Shown here piece by piece: positions 46,748 through 57,709 of a DNA stretch of 64,000 nucleotides (positions are counted from its first letter, which is position 1; each line of letters opens with the position of its first letter). The DNA comes from Geosiphon pyriformis (taxonomy: Eukaryota > Glomeromycota > Glomeromycetes > Archaeosporales > Geosiphonaceae). The position numbers and the translations under genes are program-made. The notes below the pieces were generated by a model. That model did not search any database. It worked only from the letters and a program-made list of their open reading frames with translations, and was not told the DNA's origin. Location of the stretch: positions 728,534 to 792,533 of the forward strand of contig JAAOMT010000586.1 of assembly GCA_016748015.1 (NCBI GenBank), read 5' to 3'.

Positions 46748-47341
46748 TTAAGGTGAAATAAGTTTTGTATCCAAGAGATCAAATCTTTGTATTAGAGTTT
46801 TGGCTCTTTTAGCAATAGTTAAAACTCTTAAAATATCTAACTGTATAATGTCCAAAATTTCTGTCTGTATCTCTGAAGTTGTTTTTTTCATAAGTTTTAT
46901 ATCCTTTATAATTTCACCAAAGTAACCATAGAGTTCTAATTGTCTTCCATATGACAAGTTTTTGTCTATGGGTAAGATTTCTTGGAGTGTTTTTCCAATT
47001 GTGTTGGAAGATGAGAGTATAGCTGCTGTTATACTTTCCAATAGATATTTATCCATTTTACTACTAATTCTTTCTCTTCTAGTAGTAGTTTTCTTTGGTC
47101 TAATAACAGTATGTGTTCTATTGTTATCAGTTATAGTGGTTTGTTTTCCAATGGTCAGAGTAGCATTTGGATAGTTTTTAATCCAATACTCATGGAGAGT
47201 ATAGAAAGCATTTTGAATGTTTTGATCCAGAAAATAATTGTTCATGTCAATTGAAGATACATCTGTTTTGGGAATGATGCATTTATTTATATTTGATTTT
47301 TGCTGATCATTTGAGTCAGTATTACCACAATAGACAACCAA
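46748..47341 (-). CDS. Element D third ORF (ORF3), unknown protein, 197 aa
   Basis: An uninterrupted frame lies between the integrase and the 3' LTR, unlike the broken gag and pol of the same element. It resembles the ORF3 of B, C and A: a DQNIQNAFYTL start against the PQNIQQL of the others, then a threonine-rich strand TLTIGKQTTIT, a basic patch (RPKKTTTRRERI), LESITAAIL, and LELYGYFGEIIKDI, which aligns with a YRYFYIGKTLYE stretch in B. The C-terminal half is helical. No signal peptide, membrane segment or enzyme motif is seen. The frame differs from that of integrase, so it would need its own message or frameshifting. I do not recognise the family. The start is uncertain; the M of IDMNNYFLDQ is another candidate. 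Confidence 0.65.
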   Translation of the reverse strand: MVVYCGNTDSNDQQKSNINKCIIPKTDVSSIDMNNYFLDQNIQNAFYTLHEYWIKNYPNATLTIGKQTTITDNNRTHTVIRPKKTTTRRERISSKMDKYLLESITAAILSSSNTIGKTLQEILPIDKNLSYGRQLELYGYFGEIIKDIKLMKKTTSEIQTEILDIIQLDILRVLTIAKRAKTLIQRFDLLDTKLISP

Positions 47342-47349
47342 TCAGGTCA

Positions 47350-48420
47350 TTTATGATATTTCTTGAGTCATGTATCATAAATAGGATGATCATTAAAGAT
47401 TGTTTTGGATTGATCTTGAAGAATATAAGAACTATTGTTCAAAACTTTGTTGACTATAAAGGGTCTTTTCTACTGGCTAGAAAATTTATTACCATAGACA
47501 TTATCTCTGTCTGAGCAGTATTCTAGTATTAAGTTACCAATACTTAAAGAAAGTGTTTTATAAGTTTTCTTTTTCTTAAGCTTTTCTTGAAACTGTTTTA
47601 TCTTTTCAAAAGCAATTATTCATGCTTTTACCAAGGAGTTAAGAATGGTACCAAGTTTTTTTTGCAAAATGTTTTTGTAATTTTCTATTGTGATCTTTTT
47701 AAAGGGTATTGTCTCAATATCAGTTTCTATTGGTAGTGTTGCCATGTGTTTATAAAGCAGATAAAAAGGTTCATAACTTATAATGTCATAATTCATAGTT
47801 CTATAAGCAAACAAAGCTGAAGGCAGTACTTTGTCCCATAAGTTTGTTTCTTTACTGGTTTTGGCTAGGATTTTACATAGTGTTCTAATAAAATGTTCTA
47901 CTAGGCCATTTGTTTGAAGGTGATAAGAGAAGGAAAGTTTATGACGTATTCCCATTTTTCTACAAAGTTTTCAACCAGTGTACTGAGAAAAGCTCTTCTT
48001 CTATCAGATAAAAGTTCTTTGGAACAGCCATGATGGCAGATGATATCTTCATAAATAAAATTGGCTATTAAAACTGCTGTTTGGTTTGAGGTGGTTCTTG
48101 CTTCTACTCATTTTGTAAGATAGTTAGTAACTATAATAATGTATTTATTGTCATTAAGAGTTATTGTTAAGGATCTAACAACATCTATATCAATTCTGTC
48201 AAATGGTTGACCAACAGAGATTGGATGAATATCTTCTTTGTGATTGGGTTTGCTTTTTTTTTGACAGATGTCACAGGTTTTGATGTATTCAGCAATGTTT
48301 TTTCCCAAGGTAGACCAATAATAGCAAGCTAAAGTTTTCTGAATTGTCTTTGTTTTTCTAAAGTGTCCAGCTAATGAGTCAGTATGCATGTTGTATATTA
48401 CAATTTCTTTTTCTTCAAAT
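47350..48420 (-). pseudogene. Element D integrase
   Basis: The zinc-binding segment (MHTDSLAGHFRK, TCDICQK) is at 48389-48250. The core Asp residues are in RIDIDVV and LLSDRRRAF, and the Glu in LVEHFIRTL near 47905. The triad is kept but the Gly after SDR is Arg. A C-terminal region continues to about 47350. The frame is broken near 48110 and 47970. Confidence 0.78.
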
Positions 48421-50000
48421 TTAATGACTCTTTAAGGATGGTCAGAATTTTTTCTGTTTCTTTTGTATAATTAGTTCTGGCAGATTAAATAGAAATTTGA
48501 TTGTTTTCGCAAATGTTTTCTTTGCTGTTAAGTGTATTCTGGTGGGTATTGTCCTTTACCCAAAAATTCTATTAAGGCAGAGTAGTTGTCCAAGTCTATT
48601 ATTGTATTTGTTTGTGAAGGAGTTATTAATAATTAAGTTGGTTTGGTTTGAGAGATTGTACTATTACTGGATGGTAAGTCTAAAGAGAGTGTTAGCATTT
48701 TGATGATTTGCTCCTTTGTGGTGTTGAATATCATAGTCAAATTCATCCAAGTGAAGTATCCAGTAAGTTATTTATTTGTGTTCCAGCTTCTATTTATTGC
48801 ACAGCCAAACCAAGACTTGATGATCTGTTACCACTAAGAATTTTGCACTAAAAAGATATTGATCCTAGTAGCTAGTAGCCCAAACTACTGCTAGACATTC
48901 TTGTTCAGTAACTAAATAGTTTTTTTTTGCTGGTGTGAGGGATCTACTGACATATGCTATGGCATGTTCTCTGCTATTTTCATTTTTTTGTAAAAGGACA
49001 GCACCAAGTCCATAGCCAGATGCATCAGTGTGGAGGATAAAAGGTTGATCCAGATCTGATTGCTTAAGAATTGGTTCAGTAACAAGTTTTTTCTTTAGAA
49101 TTTTAAAAGCTTTTTGTTAATGAGTGCCTCAGTGATAATAAACATTTTTCCTGAGTAGCTGATTGAGAGGAAAGGCAATTTTGGAGAAATTTTTGATAAA
49201 TTTACAATAGTAAGAGGCCAAACCAAAGAAAGAGTGTAGTTCAGAAACATTTATTGGTTGTCTAATGTTCTGAACTTTTTCAACTTTAGTTGGGTCAAGG
49301 AAAATTCCATCTTTTGTAATAAGATAACCAAGAAACTGGATGGATTGGCATCCAAAAAAAGATTTGATTGGGTTGATCTTGAGACCAGCATTTCTAAGCA
49401 GGTCAAAAACCTTCTGTAAATGTTCAAGGTGTTCATCCCAGGTTTTTGAATATACCATTATGTCGTTCAAGTAAACCAGAACAAAGTTTTCTTTTACTGA
49501 TTCAAACACTTTATCTATTAAGCATTGAAAGATGGGAGGAGCATTGGTAAGACCAAAAAGCATAACTGTAAATTCATAGGTGCCATACTTGGTAATAAAA
49601 ACAGTTTTCTTTCTGCTTTCTGGATCCATTTCTACTTGCCAAAATCCAGCAGTTAAATCAATGATTGAAAAGAAAGCAGCACCATTGAATTTATCTAGTA
49701 TTGCATCAATTTTGGGAAGTGGATACATGTTTCTTATAGTGATGATATTTAATTGGTGGTAGTCAACACAGAAGCATAGGGTTCCACCTTTCTTGGATAC
49801 CACTACAACTGGGAAAGCCCATTTACTCTTGGTTTTTTGTATGAATCCAAGATTTTTCATCTGGTTTATCTCTTTCTTGATAAACTTATCATTGTGTCGA
49901 TTGGATTAATAAGGCTTCAAATAGATGGGGTGAGTTTCTTTTGTGGTGATGGTGTGTTGTATTACATGGGTTCATTCAGAGGTATCACCTTTTTTTGAAA
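48421..50000 (-). pseudogene. Element D reverse transcriptase and RNase H
   Basis: An open frame at 49860-49129 holds RT: FCVDYHQLNIITIRNMYPLP, AFFSIIDLTAGFWQVEMDP, and the catalytic box VYLNDIMVYS, where the first Asp of YLDD is Asn. RNase H follows after a stop (LHTDASGYGLGAVLLQ near 49040; CLAVVWAT near 48895) and decays before 48421. Confidence 0.85.
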
Positions 50001-50509
50001 TAACTGGATTATTTCTAGCCAACAGATTTTCAATGTCCACTTTTTTTTCTTTAGAGAAAGGTTTTTTTTGTTTTACAACTACTGATTGGATTTCAGGTGG
50101 TTCATTCTCAAAGAACTTTTGTACTTCTTTAAGTTCTTCTCAAGGTATTAAGCTAATTGGTTTCCAATCTTTGTAATAGATTAGGCAGGATTTGCATTTA
50201 TTACTTGGTGAATACAAAAGTTTATTACACCAGTATTGTGCACAAGAACCATGTTATCAATAACTGTATTTGGCTTTCTTGCCAGGTTTTTTGTCAAAAG
50301 TTTTTCTGAGAATATCATAGTAGGGCCAGCAGATCAGCTTGCCATTTACCATGATTCCTTTTTTGTTAGCTTTAACATTGTCCAGTGGCTTGTCATTGCT
50401 GATAAAGATGATATAAACAAGTTTAGCAGTTTTTTTTTGTTTTTCTTGATCTTTATTATCATCACTCTCATCATTATCTGATTTATCTGATTGTTTTTCT
50501 TCTTGGTTC

Positions 50510-51300
50510 TGTCAGGTTACTGGAGGAGTTGTCCAATAATGGCACTTAACCACAATGAGTTTCTTATTACATTTGATGGTTAGTTCACAGAATTTATAAT
50601 CAAGCAAGGCTTTTGCTTTCTTGAGCCATTTATTGCCAACTATTATGGTGTATTTTTTTGCTTCAGATACTTCCATGTCAGTTTTAATGCTGATGCTATT
50701 GATTCGAACAGAAACAGCTTTGGCAATGTCCATCTTTCTTTTTATTACCATGTACATTGATCATTGGTTTTGTAAATGGTTCATCAATTTTTCTGCCAAT
50801 TACTTCTAAAAAGTGTTTGACAATAACACTAACAGATGATCCACTGTTCAGGATTAAATCAATAAAGTAGCCAGCCACTTGGGCTTTGCAAATCAGAGGA
50901 GTGACATTGCTGTTGTTAGCAAGTCCAGCTTAACAAGAGTGCTTGTTGGTTTTTGGTGTTTTCTTCTTTGGTATTAATAATTTGTGAAGGTCTTTTCTAA
51001 ATTGGAGATGGGTTATTAACTGGCCAAAAGTAATGTGAGCAGGAGTTTCTATGAGATCTTTGACAACAGAATATGGTTCAGATTTTTGTACAATTTTTGG
51101 AGATTCTAATTTTGGAGGATTTTTAAAAATCTTAGCTTTTGGTAGCTCATTGTTATCAATAGTTGATGTGGAGGCTTTTTTTAGATCTATAACGAAATCA
51201 ACTTTGGCTTTCTTCTTCTTTCTTGTTGGTTCAGAAGTGTTGATTGCTAGTTCATCCATATCATGGTCATTATCAATTAGGTTAAAAGCATAAAAAGGGT
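50510..51300 (-). pseudogene. Element D protease region
   Basis: A basic linker (51259-50930) precedes the retropepsin domain (50930-50510). The active site is LILNSGSSVSVI, so the catalytic Asp is Asn, as in A and B. VGNKWLKKAKALLDY near 50600 corresponds to the VGNNWLQKANANLNW type stretch of other elements. Stops at about 50930 and a frame change near 50740 break it. No dUTPase follows. Confidence 0.75.
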
Positions 51301-51357
51301 TTTTTTCTGGTTGGCTTGCACTCTCACCCTTTGGAGGTGTGCCTACTAGTTTAAAGA

Positions 51358-52394
51358 CTAATAAACAGTGGCTTTCATTAGGAGATTTTTTCCAAAGAAA
51401 TTAATGTTGGCATAATTGGGTCTTTGATTGGGAACATTATTATTGTTGGGTCTGTTGTTCTGGGTATTATTATTTTGAGGGACTGGAAAGGGCAATGAAA
51501 GATTGTTACAGTCTCTTGAAAAGTGTTCAGTTAGTTCACAGTGATAGCACACAGGTAGGCTGTGATTTTGCTGTCTTTAATATGGTGGTTGTTAGAACTG
51601 ATTGAAGCAGGGTTCAAATCTGAGTCTTTGGAATTGTTGATTTTCTCTAACTGCTTAGGCCAAGGGTTCTAATAGCTGGGCAAAATTTACTGTAAGCCTA
51701 TTTATTAACTGTTCATTTGAATCTTGAGTTTGAACAGCAAAAAAGGTAGCAGCCATTTGTAGAGCAGGAGCTATAATAAAAGCAGAAGCAAAAACTGGAA
51801 AAATAGATTCCAGATGCATCTTTTGGTTATCCTTTATTCTTTGTGCCAATTCAATAGCCATGTCCATTGTTGGGTTGTCTTTTAAAGCCAAGAGAGGCCA
51901 AAAAGCATACGATAGATCAGTTTTTAATTCTTTTGTGAAAGAATGGATCTTTTGCTCTTCTGTCTAGTTTCTTCCAGAGTCTATACATTTGATTAGCTTT
52001 CTGATAACTTTAGCATATTCAGTCACTACTTCTCCAGGGCCTTGGGTTTTTTTTTCCAATTCCATGTGCCATTTGGATATTAATATTGGAATTTTGAACT
52101 TGGTCTCAAACCAGGTAGTGAAAAAGGTATTTTTTTTTCCAGTATTGGTTGGTGTCTATCTGATTATTTGGTGTTGAGCATTGGCATCTGTTTCTTGTAA
52201 GAACCAGATAGTAGAAGAGCCTTGAAGATAGCCACCAACAATTTGAAACTTGTATTCTTCATCATACTGGTTGGCTGTAACAGCTCTTTCAAAATCATCC
52301 AACCATTTAATTGGATCTTGTGCATCATCTCTAAATAGTAATAGTGGGGTATTGTTTTTTCTTCCTAGAGCAATTTGTATACCTTGAAGGGTGG
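51358..52394 (-). pseudogene. Element D gag, 5'-truncated by element C
   Basis: The gag begins at the C LTR boundary (52394). The capsid core shows DPIKWLDDFERAVTANQYDE and FQIVGGYLQGSSTIWF near 52330-52190. A second helical part is at 51891-51655. A complete zinc knuckle, CYHCELTEHFSRDC, is near 51550-51505. An Asn-rich tail ends at 51358. Several stops are present. An open frame of 109 codons (52485-52156) starts in the C LTR and reads into this gag. Confidence 0.82.
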
Positions 52395-53070
52395 TGTTAC
52401 TGCAGGTTTTTGGTCTCTTTTCTTGAATATTGTAACTATCTGTTGGTTGCAAATTCACATTTTCTAGAAGTAGTTGAATCTCCAATAACTGAATTTATCT
52501 TCAAATTATCTCCTATAATTTAAACTGCTGGGCTTATAAGTGGAATGACTAATTCCGTGCCAGTTGCTTTGTGTAATTACATTGTAGTAAACATCAACTT
52601 TTTCCCAGGAATTGCTCATCTGGAAGCTTACTAAAAATGTGTAGTTACTTTGCTGTAAAAGTCAACTTTTCTACAGGAATCTTATCTGTAGGCTATCCTA
52701 ATGATTGTAATAAGAAAATAAAAGAAAAATAAAAGAAATGTAAAAAAAATAGAATTTTGTTAAGGGAAACGTTTTCTATCCAGGCCTGGAGTCACTAACA
52801 GTTTATTGAAATTAGTAGCTAATCAATTTCAAAACGTTAGTTGAGGGAATTTCAAGTGTAATAACTTAAGAATTTGGGTTTCAAATATTTAATTTTTATT
52901 TGATTTTGTAACAGGTGATTTGTTTTAATTAAGATATCTAAAGTAAGATACTATAGTAAGGTACTATGAAAAGATACATTTTCTTGAAAAGAAAAGCTCT
53001 TCTTTTATACAACTTGTTGTAGTACTAGTCTATGAACTTGCACTTTTTCTCTTTGCTTAAATTTTGGCGA
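52395..53070 (-). repeat. 3' LTR of element C, distal part
   Basis: Family-1 LTR sequence ending on the minus strand in CTGCAGTAACA at 52395. Together with 62959-63269 it makes one LTR of 987 bp, split by element B and its target duplication. Confidence 0.85.
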
Positions 53071-54053
53071 TGTTACCAGAGATTTTTGGTCTCTTTTCTT
53101 GAATGTTGTTAATGTTGATTTGCTGTGAATTCACGTTTTCAGGAAGTAGTTGGACCTCTGATAACTGAATTTTATCTTCAAATTATTTCCTATAATTTGA
53201 ACTGCTGGGCTTACAAGTGGAATGGCCAATTTCGTGCCAGTTGCTTTGTGTAGTTATGTTGTAATAAACATCAACTCTTTCCCAGGAATTGCTCATCTGG
53301 AAGTTCACTAAAAATATGTAGTTACTTTGCTGTAAAAGTTAACTCTTCTACAGGAATCTTGTCTGTAGGTTACCCTAATAATTATGATAAGAAAATAAAA
53401 GAAAAATAAAAGAAATGTAAAAAAAAATTGAATTCTGTCAAAGAAATTGTTTTCGATTCAGGCCTGGAGTTACTAACAGTTTATTGAAATTGGTAACTAA
53501 TCAATTTCAAAACATTAGTTGGGTTTTGAGAATTTTCCAAGTGCAATAATTTAAAGAATTTGGTTTTTTGAATTATTTGATATTTATTTTGTTTTTGTGT
53601 GTAAAGGATAATTCTAATTGTTAAATCTGAAGTAAGATACATTTTTTCAAAGAAAAAAGCTCTTCTTTTATACAACTTGTCATAACACTATTCTATGAAC
53701 TTAAACTTTGCTATTTTTTACAATTTCGCTGAACTAAAGATATATTTCAGTAAACTACAAGTTATTTCTGCAAACTATTAGATATTTTGGTGAACTATCA
53801 ATTATTTTGGCGAATTTCTACAAATTTCAGCAAACTTTTTGAATGTTACATAGTTTGGGATATTGCATGATTGATCATTACAATTAGGTTACATTTATGT
53901 TATGTGCAAATTGGGTTATTAATTAAATGATAATTTTGGACATTTTGCTAATGTAATAAGTGATAATTTGAAACGATAATATATGCTAATTAATAATAAG
54001 GATTATAAAGATAATTTCATGTTAAATAATATTTCTAATTTTGTCTGATAACA
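53071..54053 (-). repeat. 3' LTR of element B
   Basis: 983 bp, minus strand TGTTATCAG to CTGGTAACA, a 9-bp terminal inverted repeat with one mismatch. Against the 5' LTR most differences I can see are transitions. Confidence 0.92.
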
Positions 54054-54741
54054 TAACCTCCTCCTCAAGACTGAGCTCTATCGAAGTTCAAATACTGTCT
54101 GTAATTTTCAGATAATAATCCAAAATTATTGAAGAAATTTGGTCTGAAAATTGTTGAAATTTCAGTTCTGTGAGCTTTTCAATGTATTGAATCTTCAAAG
54201 GTTGTAAAATTGGGTTTTGTAGAACGTTTTCACAGGTGTGGAATAGGTCATAAAGTCTAAGAGCAGCTCTTAGTTTATAATGACTGTTTATAGGTTCAAC
54301 TGTTGTCTTAAATTCGTTGTGGAGTTGTTTCCGAATAGCTTCTTTTGTGAAGTTTGCTGCTGTAAGCACCTGTTTTTGTTCATAAAGTGTTTTTCCAATG
54401 TAGAAATATCTATATATTGGAGTATAGTTGTAGTTTTCTTCATTAAGACACAGTTGAAGTTTTTGTTGAATAGTAGCATTTGGTGAAATACTAATAGGAG
54501 TGAGCATTAAGTTTTCTCTTAAAGCAAGCTTTAAAAGTTCTGGCAGGTGAATTCCAGAATAACTTCTTGTGTTCTTTTTATATGGGTGATATTTTCATGA
54601 ATTTGGGACTAAATTTGTAACTACTTCTGTTTGGGTATAATTAATGTGGTTTCCAGTAACAGTAATGGATAATTCAGGTATTGTTTTTAAAGTTAACATT
54701 AATTTTTGGAATAATTGTTGAATGTTTTGAGGAATAGTCAT
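54054..54741 (-). pseudogene. Element B third ORF (ORF3)
   Basis: The ATG at 54739-54741 lies about 130 bp after the integrase stop. The frame runs to the LTR border with two TGA codons, one near 54599 where A has CGA and one near 54107 where C has TGG. About 225 residues: N-terminal QNIQQLFQKLMLTLKT helix, a short strand TVTGNHINYTQTEV, a basic Tyr-rich segment, then ATIQQKLQLCLNEE, YRYFYIGKTLYEQK and a long helical C-terminus with LRAALRLYDLFHTC. No known domain recognised. The last codons overlap the GAGGAGGAGG polypurine tract. Confidence 0.7.
54055..54069 (-). promoter_or_regulatory. Polypurine tract of element B
   Basis: Minus-strand CTTGAGGAGGAGGTT lies just before the 3' LTR. A related CTTGAGGAGAAGA precedes the C LTR at about 63284-63272. 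Such tracts prime plus-strand DNA. Confidence 0.7.
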
Positions 54742-54869
54742 TATAAGAAATTTGAAAACAAAAAAAAATTATTTTTGGTGTATGAGGTTTTTTTTTTATG
54801 TTATTTTTGCTTTGTTTTTGTAAGATTGTTTCTAAATTATAAAGAGATAACTATAATAATAAATTTAAG

Positions 54870-56260
54870 TTAAGTGTTTAAGTTGGGAGGTTGTTCAATG
54901 ACAACTATTGGTTCTAAATTTCGGGAAATATCTTCAGAATTGATTAAAGAGAAATATGTACCAATTTGTGAAATTAATGGTTCAGGATTGTTTCTGGAAT
55001 TATAGTGTTTCAAATGATCTCCATGTGCAACTTTTGTTAGGATTTTGTTATTAAGTCTTAGTTTGTATGATCCGTTGCCTAGGACTTTATGGATAAAGAA
55101 TAGTTTATCCCATTTATTTTCAAATTTTCTACTCCATTGTTTTTCAGTTTTGGTTTGGTGTAAAAGAACTTTATTTCCAATTTTAAATTCGTTTGTAACT
55201 GGTGGCAGTTTGTTGTCATGTCTTTCTTTTTGTTGGGCTTGTGAATTTTTAATGTGGGTGGCTGCTATATGTTTTTTTTTTTCTATGTACTGAGAAGAGT
55301 ATAAGCTCTTCGCTGAAGTGTTTCTTGTAAGTTTTCTTCTGTGATTGGTTGTACTGGATATGTTTCCACTGTGAATTCAATTGGTAGTTTTGCTGTTCTT
55401 CCATAAGTAAGATCAAATGGTGTGTGTTTTGTTGTATCTTGTTTTAGTATTCTATATGCTAGTAATACTGATAAAATAAAGATATCCCATTCCTGTTCAA
55501 AATCTGTTGAGACTTTGGCTAGTGATTCACACAATGTTCTGTTGAAATGTTTTATTAGTCCATTTGTCTGTGGATGGTAGGGTGAAAATAAAGATCTTTT
55601 AACATTAAATTGTTCACAAATTTCTTGTATCAGATTGTTCACAAAATGTGTTTCTTGATCTGATAAAAGTTCTATTGGGCATCCATGTCTACAAATAATG
55701 TCTTCATAGATGAAGTTTGCTACTGATTTCGCATTTGCTTGTTAAATGGCTCTGGCTTTGGGCCATTTGGTGAGATAGTCTACAGCTACTGCAATATAAT
55801 GGTTTCCTTGGTTTGTGATAAGTAGTGATCCGACTAAATTGATACCAACTTGGTTGAAAGGCTGTTCAACTTTGATTGGGTTTAAAGGTTCTGTAGGGCG
55901 AGTTCTTCCTCTTCTTTGACAACTATCACAAGACTTAATGTATTCATGAATGTCTTTTCTCATTTGAGACCAAAAATAATATTCTAGTGTTTTCTGGGTG
56001 GTGCTGTTTTTTCCTAGATGTGCTGATGAAGAGTTTGAATGCATGTTATATAAAATGGTTTCTTTTTCATGTTCTTGTATTAATCTGAGTAGATTGTTTG
56101 GGTTTCTGAAGTTTCGATAATAAATCATGTTGTTGTGTAAGAAGTATTGTTTGGTTTGTTGTTGTAACTGATGTTTTTTATTTGAGGACCAATCTGTTGG
56201 GATTGTTAATGTCTCCAAATATTGTTTAAGATTGTTGTAGTTTTCGGGGTTTATTGTTTG
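54870..56260 (-). pseudogene. Element B integrase
   Basis: Zinc-binding segment (SSAHLGKNST, SCDSCQR) near 56040-55910; core Asp in VGINLVGSL is changed (the usual GIDL is GINL), second Asp in LLSDQETHF near 55660. The catalytic Glu is Lys at 55550-55552 (LIKHFNRTL). The C-terminal region ends in TAA at 54870. Both the first Asp and the Glu of the triad are lost, so the enzyme is dead. CGA codons are retained at 55310-55312 where A has TGA. Confidence 0.87.
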
Positions 56261-56309
56261 TTGTTTTGTTGTTAATTCAAATAGGTGTTGGTTTTGTATT
56301 CTAATCTTG

Positions 56310-57709
56310 CCTCATACTTGAGAGACAATCAACATTGATATAGAGTTTTCTTGGTTTGTGGTGTATAATATATCAGTAGTTAGCTAAAAATCCTGTCCAT
56401 CAAGTTTGTTTTGTGTTTAGTTAAGTGTTTTTGTTCTGAAGCCATTTGAGTCCAATATTATCAGTGATAATATCAAATTCTTTGGGTTTAAGGTAAAGGT
56501 TAAAGTAATGTAGAGCCCAGATTACTGCTGCAGTTTCTAATTCTGTTGTAGAATAGTTTTTTTTAGCTGGTTTTAATGTTCTGCTAGTATAAGCAATTAC
56601 TCACTCATTTCTATTGTCATTTAACTGTGATAAAATGGCACCAAAGGCAGTATAAAAGGCATCTGTTGCTAACTGAAATTGGTTGCTAAAATCTGGATAG
56701 GCGAGAATTGAAGCTGTTGTTAGTTTTTCTTTGAGGATTTCAAATGCGTTTTGGTGTTCAGCAGTCCATTTGTATTCAATGTTTTTGGTGGTAAGCTGGT
56801 TGAGAGGTTTTGTGATTTCTGAGAATTCTTTGATAAACTTCTGATAGTAGGAGGCTAACCCTATGAATCCTCTTAGTTCTGTAGTGTTTTGAAAAGTTTT
56901 GAAGTTTTTAACAGTGCTGATTTTTTCAGAGTCTGGTTTGATTCCATCTTTACTAATGATGTGACCAAGAAAGACCAAGCTTGTTTTTCCAAAGTAGCAT
57001 TTTTCGATGTTAAGTTTCAGTTTTGCTTTTCATAATCATTGAAAAACTTCTCGCAGGTGTTTTAAGTGTAATTCAAATGATGGAGAATAAACATTAGTAT
57101 CATCAAGATAAACAACTACTAACTTCCAAAAGAGTCTTTTATACACAATATTCATTAATCTCTGAAATATTGCTAGTGTATTGCATAATCTGAAAGGCAT
57201 TACATTGAATTCGTAGTTTCCTCTTTGGGTTGTGAAGGCTGTTTTGGGATGATTTTTGGGGTCCATGGCAACTTGCCAGTATTTGCTTTCTAGATCTAGT
57301 GTTGAAAAGTATTTGGCCTTTTCAAGAGCATCCAACATATTATCAATTCGGAGAAGAGGATAGGCATCTCCAATAGTGACACTGTTGAGTTGTTGATAAT
57401 CAACACAAAATCATATCTTTCCATTTTTCTTTTAACTAAGACCACAGGTGAGGCCCATGGACTCATTGATGGTTAGATAAGCCCATTGTTGAGCATCCGT
57501 TGTACTTCTTTGCAGATAAATTGGTGGCTTTCTGGAGTAACTCAGTAGGTTTGCTGTTGCCTTGGTTTGGCATTTCCTGTATAGATTTGGTGTTGGACCA
57601 AATTGGTTCTTCTTAAGTCATTGTTGTTTTCGGCAAAAATATTGGCAAATTCTGCAATTAGTTCTTTGAGCTGGCTCTGTTGTTGTGGTTCAAGTTGTCC
57701 TATGTTGAT
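56310..57709 (-). pseudogene. Element B reverse transcriptase and RNase H
   Basis: RT has AKYFSTLDLESKYWQVAMDP near 57290 and an intact VYLDDTNVYS box near 57100. RNase H has LATDAFYTAFGAILSQL near 56650. A one-base loss in an A run near 57430 shifts the frame before RT motif A. TGA codons at the positions matching 2560, 2692, 3067 and 3502 of element A are shared with A. Confidence 0.88.

Larger units (their letters stand above)
45962..52394 (-). mobile_element. Element D: Ty3/gypsy, gag to 3' LTR, gag cut by element C
   Basis: Minus strand: gag (52394-51358), protease (51300-50510), RT-RNase H (50000-48421), integrase (48420-47350), ORF3 (47341-46748), 3' LTR (46625-45962). The LTR belongs to family 3. 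No dUTPase motifs are visible between protease and RT, unlike A, B and E2. Its 5' LTR and gag start lie beyond the C insertion, outside the window. Confidence 0.85.

Noticed and set aside
53481-53675. 64-codon frame identical in two places (also 62382-62576)
   Set aside because: It lies at the same position in both LTRs of element B; identity follows from LTR duplication and no start context or homologue is seen.
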